Source: Bradyrhizobium ottawaense (lineage in GTDB: Bacteria; Pseudomonadota; Alphaproteobacteria; Rhizobiales; Xanthobacteraceae). Taken from it: a stretch of DNA of 64,000 nt. The notes beneath the pieces were generated by a model. That model searched no databases, was not told where the DNA came from, and saw only the letters and a program-made list of their open reading frames with translations. The translations under genes and the position numbers were made by a program. Location of the stretch: contig NZ_CP029425.2 in the NCBI RefSeq assembly GCF_002278135.3, positions 4,440,001-4,504,000 on the forward strand, given 5' to 3'. Shown here in pieces: positions 1 to 8,987 of this stretch (within the stretch, counting starts at the first letter, position 1; every line of letters starts with the position of its first letter).

Positions 1-463
1 CGCCGCATGGCGATCGCAGGAACATCCTCTGTCACATCCATCCCCCGCCGGGCAGATCGAACCGCCGCGCAGCCGGATTAGCCGATTCGCGGCGGGGCAG
101 TCGGGGGGCTTTGGACAACTCGTTCACAGCGGGCGGTGCTTTCTGCGGAACCTCGAAAATCATACTAGCCGTGCGCTGACCAGCGGGACAGTCCCGCAGT
201 TGCGAGATGGCCACGCCAATCAGGTGCGATCGAGCCGATATGAATTCGAAAAGTGACTGTCTCGCAGGGATTTCTCTCATTCTGAAACATTGGGATACGC
301 GATCAAGCTTACCAAGATTTCATGTGTTATTGCTGCCACAGTGGCATCTGAGCCTTTCCATCCGACCGCACCAGCCCCCGCGGCGTCGGTTCAGTCGTGC
401 GCTCCGGCCGCTCCATCTCGCCTGGCCTTCAATTCCCGAAAGGGAGCCATCCCTCGTGCAGAT
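1..463. other. gene-poor left edge
   Basis: I see no convincing gene in this stretch. Open frames here are short, arginine/proline-rich and lack ribosome binding sites. The only structure I noticed is a perfect 15-nt palindrome, GCGGGACAGTCCCGC, at 183-197. It has no obvious partner gene, so it is recorded without a function. Confidence 0.5.
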
Positions 464-534
464 ATGATTTCGGCCATCCAGACCATCCACGTCCCTCGGG
501 TTTCGGCTCATCGCACCCTTGGAAAAAAGCGGTC

Positions 535-651
535 GTGAAGCGGCTGGTGGCGACCGTCATCCTCCGTGCTCTGGCGGAGTTCAGCCATTTCCTCCTATCG
601 ATATCTCGCCGCGTGGCTGAACGCATCATCGCCGGCCTCGCCTCTCGATAA
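535..651 (+). CDS. candidate small protein ahead of cysteine synthase
   Basis: A 38-codon frame starts with GTG and reads VKRLVATVILRALAEF at its N-terminus. It looks like an amphipathic or short membrane helix followed by a basic tail. The GTG overlaps the TGA of a preceding frame (stop at 536-538, GTGA overlap). That frame ends RVSAHRTLGKKRS and could begin at the ATG at 464 (24 aa) or at a TTG at 290 (82 aa). The overlap would fit translational coupling of two tiny genes upstream of cysK. Neither has a clear Shine-Dalgarno and I do not recognise a family, so this could be chance. Confidence 0.28.
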   Translation: MKRLVATVILRALAEFSHFLLSISRRVAERIIAGLASR

Positions 652-772
652 TATCGCTATTTGGACAGGCGTTTCAGCTGGTTTCGCCGCAGCGCAAAAG
701 CCTTCCCCTTTGGCCTCCCAAGCACTAGGTTCTGGCCGACCAGATCAACCCCTTGGTAGCGATTTCCCCGAC

Positions 773-1807
773 ATGACCATTCGAAATGACGTTGTCGAAG
801 CCATCGGCAACACCCCGCTGATCAAGCTGAAGCGCGCCTCGGAACTGACCGGCTGCACCATTCTCGGCAAGGCCGAGTTCATGAATCCCGGCCAGTCGGT
901 CAAGGATCGCGCCGGCAAATGGATGATCCTGGAGGCCGAGAAGCGCGGCGAGCTCAAGCCCGGTGGTCTGGTGGTGGAAGCGACCGCCGGCAATACCGGC
1001 ATTGGCCTTGCGGTCGTCGCGAGCGCCCGCGGCTACCGCACGCTGATCGTGATCCCGGAAACGCAGAGCCAGGAGAAGAAAGACTTCCTGAAGCTGTGCG
1101 GTGCCGAGCTGATCGAGGTGCCGGCCCTGCCCTACGCCAATCCCAACAACTACCAGCATGTCGGTCGCCGTCTTGCTGACGAGCTGCGCAAGACCGAGCC
1201 GAACGGCGTGCTGTTCGCCGATCAGTGGAACAACCTCGACAATGCCAAGGCGCATTACGAGTCCACGGGCCCCGAAATCTGGGAGCAGACCGGCGGTAAG
1301 GTCGACGGCTTCGTCTGCTCGGTCGGCAGCGGGGGCACGCTGGCTGGTGTCAGCCGTTACTTGAAAGAGAAGAACAAGAACGTGCGGATCGCATGCGCCG
1401 ATCCGCACGGCGCCGGCATGTATGAATACTTCAGGACCGGCGATCCCAAGGCGACGCCAGGTGGCTCGATCACCGAAGGCATCGGCCTCAACCGCGCAAC
1501 CGCCATCGTCGAGACCGCGAAGGTCGATGATGCCTATCTCATTCCCGATGCCGAAGCCGTCGGCGTGATCTACGAGCTGCTGCAGCACGAGGGCCTGTGC
1601 CTCGGCGGCTCGACCGGTGTCAACATCGTGGGCGCCATACGCCTCGCCAAGCAGCTCGGGCCCGGCAAGACCATCGTCACCGTGCTGTGCGATTCCGGCA
1701 GCCGTTATCAGTCGAAGCTGTTCAACGCCGACTTCATGCGCGCCAAGAACCTGCCGGTGCCGGAATGGTTGGAGAAGCGCAGCAACATCAAGCCACCCTT
1801 CGTGTGA
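773..1807 (+). CDS. cysK: cysteine synthase (O-acetylserine sulfhydrylase)
   Basis: Cytoplasmic PLP enzyme that makes cysteine from O-acetylserine and sulfide. The 344-aa product starts MTIRNDVVEAIGNTPLIKLK, the normal family start, so I used the ATG at 773 although the frame stays open upstream. The PLP lysine is K44 in NPGQSVKDRAG. The substrate loop reads TAGNTG instead of the usual TSGNTG, and the phosphate-binding GGSTG is near residue 280. It is longer than the roughly 310-aa classical CysK and resembles the 340-350 aa alphaproteobacterial branch. No strong Shine-Dalgarno precedes it. It stands alone, and the next gene runs convergently. A cystathionine beta-synthase-like activity cannot be excluded from sequence alone. 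Confidence 0.88.
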   Translation: MTIRNDVVEAIGNTPLIKLKRASELTGCTILGKAEFMNPGQSVKDRAGKWMILEAEKRGELKPGGLVVEATAGNTGIGLAVVASARGYRTLIVIPETQSQEKKDFLKLCGAELIEVPALPYANPNNYQHVGRRLADELRKTEPNGVLFADQWNNLDNAKAHYESTGPEIWEQTGGKVDGFVCSVGSGGTLAGVSRYLKEKNKNVRIACADPHGAGMYEYFRTGDPKATPGGSITEGIGLNRATAIVETAKVDDAYLIPDAEAVGVIYELLQHEGLCLGGSTGVNIVGAIRLAKQLGPGKTIVTVLCDSGSRYQSKLFNADFMRAKNLPVPEWLEKRSNIKPPFV

Positions 1808-1868
1808 CCGTCACGCGCCCCCTCGGGTCGGGGACGCGGGTCCACAACGTCAGCGCCGTTCGGCCGGT

Positions 1869-4109
1869 TTACGCGACCTCGCCGCGTTCCGAGGCCGCGG
1901 CACAATAGTCGCGCCAGAACTGGCGGTAGCCCTCCTCGACCCTGCGCGTGTAGATCGCGACATTGCCGGCCGCCGAGGCTGCGATCTGAGCCGGCAGGCC
2001 CGCGCGCAATTTCGCGAGATACTCGGGCTGCGAGGCAAATTTGCGGGCGATCTCGACATAGCCGTCGTCATCCTCGGCGACCCAGTCGTCAAGCCCGACC
2101 GCCGCCACGATGGCACCGCCGGCGCGCGAGGAGGCGCCGTGGCCGAGCTTGGCCACGACTGGAACGCCCGCATAAAGGGATTCCCAGGTGCTGACGCCGC
2201 CATTCTGCGGAAATGGATCGAGCGAAATATCGACTCTCGCGAAGGCCTGAAGATGTTCCGCGCGCGCTGACGAGCCCAGGCAGGTGATGTTCTCTTCTGG
2301 GATGCCCTGGTTCACGAGTCGCGCAAGAAGGCCATCGCGTACCAGAGAATCGTCAAGCAGCGTATGTTTGATGATGATCTTCGATCCGACCACCTCGCGC
2401 ATCACTTTCGACCAAACGCGGATCGCCTCGTCCGAGATCTTGTTGACGCGGTTGAACACGCCGAAAGTCACATGGCCGTTGCGGAGCATGGGAAGCTCCG
2501 AAGCGGGCACATCCAGGATCGGATCGATCGTGATCAGGCACGGCAGATCGTAGACCTTTTCGGCCAGCAGATGACGGGCCGATTCCGGAATGAAGATCGG
2601 ATCGGCGAGCACGTAGTCCATGGTCTGAAGGCCCGTGCCTGTGGCGTGTCCGAATCCGGTGGCCTGAATCGGGGCCGGCTTGCGGGCGAAGACCGGAAGC
2701 CTGTTGCCGGTCGTATGCCCGGACACGTCGATCAGGATATCGACCTTGTCGGCCTCGATACGATCGGCCAGCTCATCGTCCGAAAGCTGCGCGGCGTCGA
2801 CCCAGACGTCCGCCAACGACTTGAACTTGGCTGTCATCTCATCTCGTACCGGCGAGCACGAATAGCAGACGATCTCGAACTTGGCGTGATCATGGTGGCG
2901 CAGCACCGGTAAGAGGCCAAACGCCGCCGAGTGGTACCAGAACTCGGCCGCGACATACCCGACCACGATCCGCCTGCCGGGATCGAGCTGCCGGGGTGCG
3001 AGCTTCCTCTGTGGCAATCTGGCGCCGATCGCATCCCACCAGGATTTGCGCGCGGCCTGCTGGACCGCGAAATCGGCCTCGGAGAGAAAGTCGAGAAAGT
3101 AGATCTTCCGCGCGATCAAGTCCGGCTGGTCCGGCGCAATTGCCAGACCGGCGTCGAGATGTTCGATGGCGGCTGCGATCTCTCCCTGGTTGGCAAAGCA
3201 GGAGCTCAGCAGCGCCAGGGCGATCGCCGAGCGCGGATTTTCCTCGAGCAACGCCGTGCAGGCCAGAATCGCCTGCGCCGTATTTCCCATGCTCAGCGCG
3301 ACTTCTGCCTTCCCCCGCAAGGCCACTTCGAGTTTCGGTGAAAGCGCCAGTGCCGCGTCAAAATCCGCAGCTGCCTGTTCGGGCCGCGACAGCGCGAAAC
3401 TGAGCCGTCCGCGGTGCGCGAGGAGCTTTGCCGAACCTGGCCTGATCGCGAGCGCCGCTGCGAGCGCGGCTTCCGCCTCGTCGTAATGCTTGAGCTCGAT
3501 CCCGACCACGCCCTTGCCGATGAGGGCTTCGGCGTGACGCGGCTGAAACAACAGCGCGCGCTCGAAACTCTGTCTGGCGCGGTCAAATCGGCCCAGCGCC
3601 AGCTCGGCCAGACCCCGATTGCAGAGCGCATCGGGGTAGTCGGGCTTCAAGGCGATGGCGCGGTCATACAGTTCGATGGCTTGTTCCGGCAGGTTCATCT
3701 GGAGCAAGGCGTTGCCGAGGCCGGCCAGGGCCGGCGGAAAATTCGGCTTCAGCGCGATCGCTCTTTCCTGACACGCGCGGGCGGCCTCAAATTTCTGAAG
3801 GGACAGGTGGACAGCGGCGAGATTGTGATGCGCCTCGTGCGAACGTGGATCGATTGCGATCGCGCGCTCAATCAGTTGTTGCGCCTCCTCCAGGCGCCCG
3901 CCCTGTTGCACGCTGAGGCCGAGCAAATGCGTGGCGTCAAAATGATCCGGAACGGCTTGCACGATCTGGCGGCAGAGCGCTTCGCTCTCCGCATATCTGC
4001 CCTGGCCATAAGCGCTCGCCGCGGCGGAGATGATGGCGTCCGCCTGCTTCTTCAATTTCTTCTGCAATCGCGCATTCTGGAATGCGCGCGCGCCGGCGCT
4101 GCTCTGCAA
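1869..4109 (-). CDS. TPR plus SPINDLY/OGT-family glycosyltransferase, array copy 1
   Basis: 746 aa. A short basic coil is followed by about nine TPRs (residues 30-340) and then a GT41 catalytic region. The N-lobe carries the OGT-like YVAAEFWYHSAAF, where the family has a conserved histidine. Next comes DILIDVSGHTTGNRL...PAPIQ. The C-lobe nucleotide-sugar motif is DISLDPFPQNGGVSTWESL near residue 627. Family members transfer GlcNAc or fucose to Ser/Thr of cytosolic proteins; donor and acceptor are unknown here. There is no signal peptide. Translation must start at TTG (4109), because no in-frame ATG occurs until the TPRs. A GGAGA sits about 8 nt upstream, and this arrangement is shared by all four copies. 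The tail SERGEVA matches copy 4. Confidence 0.85.
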   Translation of the reverse strand: MQSSAGARAFQNARLQKKLKKQADAIISAAASAYGQGRYAESEALCRQIVQAVPDHFDATHLLGLSVQQGGRLEEAQQLIERAIAIDPRSHEAHHNLAAVHLSLQKFEAARACQERAIALKPNFPPALAGLGNALLQMNLPEQAIELYDRAIALKPDYPDALCNRGLAELALGRFDRARQSFERALLFQPRHAEALIGKGVVGIELKHYDEAEAALAAALAIRPGSAKLLAHRGRLSFALSRPEQAAADFDAALALSPKLEVALRGKAEVALSMGNTAQAILACTALLEENPRSAIALALLSSCFANQGEIAAAIEHLDAGLAIAPDQPDLIARKIYFLDFLSEADFAVQQAARKSWWDAIGARLPQRKLAPRQLDPGRRIVVGYVAAEFWYHSAAFGLLPVLRHHDHAKFEIVCYSCSPVRDEMTAKFKSLADVWVDAAQLSDDELADRIEADKVDILIDVSGHTTGNRLPVFARKPAPIQATGFGHATGTGLQTMDYVLADPIFIPESARHLLAEKVYDLPCLITIDPILDVPASELPMLRNGHVTFGVFNRVNKISDEAIRVWSKVMREVVGSKIIIKHTLLDDSLVRDGLLARLVNQGIPEENITCLGSSARAEHLQAFARVDISLDPFPQNGGVSTWESLYAGVPVVAKLGHGASSRAGGAIVAAVGLDDWVAEDDDGYVEIARKFASQPEYLAKLRAGLPAQIAASAAGNVAIYTRRVEEGYRQFWRDYCAAASERGEVA

Positions 4110-4219
4110 AGTGTCTCTCCGGGAGATGGCCCATTGGCGAGTCTAGCTGATTCGCGCGGCAGGCCAGCCGAACCTGAAATCCCTCCGGGATATCCCGGGC
4201 TCGCCCAGGACTTGCCTGC

Positions 4220-6484
4220 TCAGGAACCGCTGGGTGGGTCTGCCTCGCCTGCTACAGCGTCGCCGCACTCTGCAGCCGCGGCACAATAGTCGCGCCAGAA
4301 CTGGCGGTAGCCCTCCTCGACCCTGTGCGTGTAGATATCGACATTGCCGGCCGCCGAGGCTGCGATCCGAGCCGGCAGGCCCGCGCGCAACTTCGCGAGA
4401 TGCTCGGGCTGCGAGGCATATTTGCGGGCGATCTCGACATAGCCGTCGTCATCCTCGGCGACCCAGTCGTCAAGCCCGACCGCCGCCACGATGGCGCCGC
4501 CGGCGCGCGACGAGGCGCCATGACCGAGCTTGGCCACGACAGGAACCCCCGCATAGAGGGATTCCCAGGTGCTGACGCCGCCATTCTGCGGAAAGGGATC
4601 GAGCGAAATATCGACTCTCGCGAAGGCCTGAAGATGTTCCGCGCGCGCTGACGAGCCCAGGCAGGTGATGTTCTCTTCTGGGATGCCCTGGTTCACGAGT
4701 CGCGCAAGAAGGCCATCGCGCACCATGGGATCGTCAAGCAGCGTATGTTTGATGATGATCTTCGATCCGACCACCTCGCGCATCACTTTCGACCAAACGC
4801 GGATCGCCTCGTCCGAGATCTTGTTGACACGGTTGAACACGCCGAAAGTGACATGGCCGTTGCGGAGCATGGGAAGCTCCGAAGGCGGCACGTCCAGGAT
4901 CGGATCGATGGTGTTGAGACACGGCAGGTCAAAGACCTTTTCGGCGAGCAGATGCCGTGCCGATTGCGGGATGAAGACGGGGTCCGCGAGCACATAGTCC
5001 ATGGTCTGCATGCCCGTGCCCGTCGCGTGTCCGAATCCGGTGGCCTGGATCGGGGCCGGCTTCCGCGCGAAGACCTGCAGCCTGTTGCCGGTCGTGTGGC
5101 CCGAAACGTCGATCAGGATGTCGACCTTGTCGGCCTGGATGCGATCGGCGAGCTCGTCATCCGAAAGCTGCCATGCATCGACCCAGACGTCCGCCAATGA
5201 GTTGAATTTGGCGGTCATCTCGTCTCGTGACGGCGAGCACGAATAGCAGATGATCTTGAAGTTGACGTGATCGTGATGAGCAGCACCGGCAGCAAGGTGA
5301 GTCCCGCCGAGTGTTGTCGGAATTCGTTAGCGACATAGCCGACCACAATCTGCCTTTCCGGATCGAGCGACCGCTTCGGCAGCGTCCTTTGCGGCAGCCT
5401 GGAGCCGATCCGATCCCACCAGGATCTTCGTACCTCCTGCTGGACCGCGAAATCGGCCTCGGCGCGGAAGTCCTGCAAGAAGATCTTTCCCCGGATCGCA
5501 TCTTCATAATCCGGCCGGATCGCCAGCGCGCGATCAAGATATTCGATGGCGGCGTCCATTTCTCCCTGGTTCGAATGAGCAAAGCCCATCAGCGCCAGCC
5601 CCGTCTCCGAGCGCGGATTTCGTTCGATCAGGGCGGCTGCGGCCGCCATCGCCTGCGCTGTCTTTCCCATCACGAGGCAAGCCTGTGCCTTGCCCCGGAG
5701 AGCCAGTTCGAGCTTGGGCGAAATCGCAAGCGCCGCCTCGAAATCGGCAACCGCCGGCTCCAGGCGCTGCAGCTCGTAATTCAGCCGCCCGCGTTGCGCC
5801 AGTATCTTCGCCGAACCGGGCCTGATTGCGAGCGCCGCTGCGAGAGCAGCTTCCGCGTCATCGTAATGCTTGAGCTCGAGGCCGACCACGCCTTTGCCGA
5901 CGAGCGCCTCGGCGTGACGCGGTTGAAACAACAAAGCACGCTCGAAGCTTTGCCTGGCGCGCTCAAACTGGCCCAGCGCCAGCTCGGCCAGACCACGATT
6001 GCAGAGCGCATCGGTATAATCGGGCTTCAGCTTGATGGCGCGATCGTACATTTCGATCGCCTGTTCGGGCAGGTTCATCTGGAGCAAGGTATTGCCGAGG
6101 CCCACCAGGGCCGGCAGAAAATTCGGCTTCAGCGCGATCGCCTTCTCCTGGGACGCACGGGCGGCCTCAAATTTTTGAAGGGCCAAGTGCACAGCCGCGA
6201 GATTGTTATGGGCCTCGTGCGAACGCGGATCGATCGCGATCGCGCGCTCGAGCAGCTGTTGCGCCTCCTCCAGGCGCCCGCCGTGTTGCGCGCTCAGGCC
6301 GAGCAGATGCGCAGCGTCGAAATGATCCGGAACGGCCTGCAGGATCTGACGGCAGAGTGCCTCGTTCTCCGCATATCTGGCCATAGGCATTCGCCGCGGC
6401 AGGGATGATGGCGTCGGCCTGCTTCTTCAATTTCTTCTGCAACCGCGCATTCTGGAATGCGCGCGCGCCGGCGCTGCTCTGCAA
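4220..6484 (-). pseudogene. TPR plus SPINDLY-family glycosyltransferase, array copy 2, two frameshifts
   Basis: Full-length homologue of its neighbours, but broken twice. Near 6378 it lacks 5 nt present in the other copies: they read ctgccctggcc or equivalent, here ctggcc, a loss between short ctg repeats. This shifts frame right after AYGQ. Near 5278 a single base is missing, shifting frame just after LTLLPVL, in the N-lobe of the catalytic domain. The downstream half restarts only at MTAKFNSLADV (5218). Sequence is a mosaic. The first TPRs and most of the C-lobe match copy 1, while the later TPRs, the N-lobe and the C-terminal tail (PPSGS) resemble copy 3. It could still yield a TPR-only or C-lobe fragment, but not an intact enzyme unless the frameshifts are sequencing errors. 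Confidence 0.85.
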
Positions 6485-6600
6485 GATGTCTCTCCGGAAG
6501 ATGGCCCGCGGCGAGTCTAACTGATTCGCGTTCCGGGCCGGCCGGTCGGCGGGACTGGAAATCCTTCCGGGCTATTCCGGGGCTCGCTGCAGGATCCGGC

Positions 6601-8874
6601 TCAGGAACCGCCAGGTGCGTCTGCCCCGCTTGCCGCAGCCTCGTCGCTCTCCGCGGCGGCGGTACAATAGTCGCGCCAGAACTGACGATAACCCGCTTCG
6701 AGCTCGCGCGTGTAGATCTCGACATTACCGGCGGGCGAGGCTGCGATCCGAGCCGGCAATCCCGCGCGCAACTTCGCCAGATGCTCGGGCTGCGACGCAA
6801 ATCTGCGGGCGATCTCGACATAGCCGTCGTCATCCTCGGCGACCCAGTCGCCGAGACCGACGGCGGCCACGATGGAGGCGCCGGCACGCGAAGAGGCTCC
6901 AATGCCGAGCTTGGCGACGACGGGAACGCCCTTGTAGAGGGATTCCCAGGTGCTGATGCCGCCATTCTGCGGGAACGTGTCGAGCGAAATATCGATCTTG
7001 TCGAAGGCCATCAGGTGGTCGTCGCGCGAGGTGGTGCCGAGGCAGGTGATGTCCTCCTCCGCAATGCCCTGCGCGATGAAGCGTGCGATCAGGCTATCGC
7101 GCAGCAGGGCATCATCGAGCAAACCATGCTTGAGGATGATCTTCGATCCCGGCAACTCCCGCATGATGCGCGACCACACACGAATCGCATCATCCGAAAT
7201 CTTGTAGATGCGGTTGAACACGCCGAAGGTGACGTAGCCGTTGCGGAGCATCGGCAGCTCGGAGGGCTGCAGATTAGTGACTGGCTCCATCGTGATCAGG
7301 CACGGCAGATCGTAGATCTTTTCCGGAAACAAATGCCGAGCCGATGGCGGAATGAAGATGGGATCCGCGAGCACATAGTCCATGGTCGGCATGCCCGTGC
7401 CCGTCGCGTGTCCGAATCCCGTGGCCTGGATCGGAGCCGGCTTCCGCGCGAAGGCCTGCAGCCTGTTGCCGGTCGTGTGGCCGGAAACGTCGATCAGAAT
7501 GTCGACGTTGTCGGCCTGAATACGATCGGCGAGCTCGTCGTCCGACATCTGCCAGGCGTCGACCCAGACGTCCGCCATTGACTTGAACTTGGCGGTGTAC
7601 TCGTCCGCTCCCGGCCAGGAATAATAGCAGATGATCTCAAACTTGGCGTGATCGTGGTTGCGCAGCACGGGCAGCAGGGTAAGTCCCGCCGAATGCTGCC
7701 GGAATTCGGCGGCGACGTAGCCGACCACGATCCGCTTGTCCGGATCGAGCGGCCGCTTCGGCAGCGTCCTTTGCGGTATCTTCGAGCCGATCGCATCCCA
7801 CCAGGACTTGCGCACCGCCTGCTGGACCGCGAAATCGGCGTCCGCGAGGTAGTCCAGCAAGAAGATCTTGCCCCTGATCGCGTCTCCATAATCCGGTCGG
7901 AGCGCAAGCGCGCGATCGAGATATTGGATCGCGGAGTCCATGTCTCCCTGGTTGGAATAGGCGAAGCCCAGCAGCGCCAACCCCATCTCGGAGCGCGGAT
8001 TTCGCTCGATCAAGGTCGTCGCCGCCGCCATCGCCTGCGCGGTCCGTCCCATGACGAGGCAGACCTGCGCCTTGCCCCGAAGGGCCAGCTCGAGCTTGGG
8101 CGAAATCGCAAGCGCCGCATCGAAGTCCGCAAGCGCGGGCTCCAGGCGCTGCAGCTCGTAACTGAGCCGCCCGCGCTGGGCCAGGATCCTCGGCGCGCCG
8201 GGCTTGATCGCGAGCGCCATGGCGAGCTTGGCTGCCGCCTCCTCGTGATGCCGCAGTTCCATGCTGACCATGCCGCTGCCGACGATGGCCTCCGCGTGAC
8301 GCGGCTGAAACAGCAGGGCCCGATCGAAACTCTCCTTGGCGCGCATGATCTGCCCAAGCACGAGCTCGACCATGCCGCGATTGCAGAGTGCGTCGGCATA
8401 ATCCGGTTTGATCTTGATGGCGCGCTCGTGCAGCTCGAGCGCCTGTTCGTATAGCCCGAGATGCATCAGCGTGTTGCCAAGATTGGTCAGCGCAACCGCG
8501 AAATTGGGCTTCAGCGCGATCGCCCTCTCCTGGCATCGCCGCGCCTCCTCGTAATTGCCGAGGTCGAAATGCACGGTTGCGAGGTTGTTATGGGCATCGT
8601 GCAGGCGCGGATCGAGCGCAATCACGCGCTCCAGCAGCTCTTTCGCCTCCTCGAGGCGCCGGCCGTCATGGGCGCACATGCCGAGCAGATGCACAGCGTC
8701 GACGTGATCCGGAAGGGCTTTCAGGATTTCGCGGCACAGCGCCTCGGTCTCGGCATAGCGGCCCTGGCCATAGGCGTTCGCCGCAGCGGCGATGACGGCG
8801 TCGGCCTGCTTCATCAACTTCTTCTGCAATCGCGCATTCTGGAATGCGCGCGCGCCGCCGCCGCTGTTCTGCAA
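6601..8874 (-). CDS. TPR plus SPINDLY/OGT-family glycosyltransferase, array copy 3
   Basis: 757 aa from the TTG at 8874, which aligns with the TTG starts of the other copies and has the same GGAGAGACACC leader. The frame stays open to 9024, but that extension has no homology to the other members. TPRs are followed by the GT41 core with YVAAEFRQHSAGL, DILIDVSGHTTGNRL and DISLDTFPQNGGISTWESL. It differs from copy 1 in the donor-proximal stretch (PVTNLQPSELPML versus ILDVPASELPML), so specificity may differ. Its tail ends DAPGGS. It lies 113 nt downstream of copy 4 and 116 nt upstream of the broken copy 2. The four genes are probably co-transcribed on the minus strand. Confidence 0.85.
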   Translation of the reverse strand: MQNSGGGARAFQNARLQKKLMKQADAVIAAAANAYGQGRYAETEALCREILKALPDHVDAVHLLGMCAHDGRRLEEAKELLERVIALDPRLHDAHNNLATVHFDLGNYEEARRCQERAIALKPNFAVALTNLGNTLMHLGLYEQALELHERAIKIKPDYADALCNRGMVELVLGQIMRAKESFDRALLFQPRHAEAIVGSGMVSMELRHHEEAAAKLAMALAIKPGAPRILAQRGRLSYELQRLEPALADFDAALAISPKLELALRGKAQVCLVMGRTAQAMAAATTLIERNPRSEMGLALLGFAYSNQGDMDSAIQYLDRALALRPDYGDAIRGKIFLLDYLADADFAVQQAVRKSWWDAIGSKIPQRTLPKRPLDPDKRIVVGYVAAEFRQHSAGLTLLPVLRNHDHAKFEIICYYSWPGADEYTAKFKSMADVWVDAWQMSDDELADRIQADNVDILIDVSGHTTGNRLQAFARKPAPIQATGFGHATGTGMPTMDYVLADPIFIPPSARHLFPEKIYDLPCLITMEPVTNLQPSELPMLRNGYVTFGVFNRIYKISDDAIRVWSRIMRELPGSKIILKHGLLDDALLRDSLIARFIAQGIAEEDITCLGTTSRDDHLMAFDKIDISLDTFPQNGGISTWESLYKGVPVVAKLGIGASSRAGASIVAAVGLGDWVAEDDDGYVEIARRFASQPEHLAKLRAGLPARIAASPAGNVEIYTRELEAGYRQFWRDYCTAAAESDEAAASGADAPGGS

Positions 8875-8987
8875 GGTGTCTCTCCGGAGGATGCCCTCAG
8901 AGGAGTCTAACTGATTCGCAGGCCCGGCCGGCCGGTCACCCGACCAGCAGCGCCTCCGGGATTTCCCGGGGGCGGCGCAAGGTCGGA

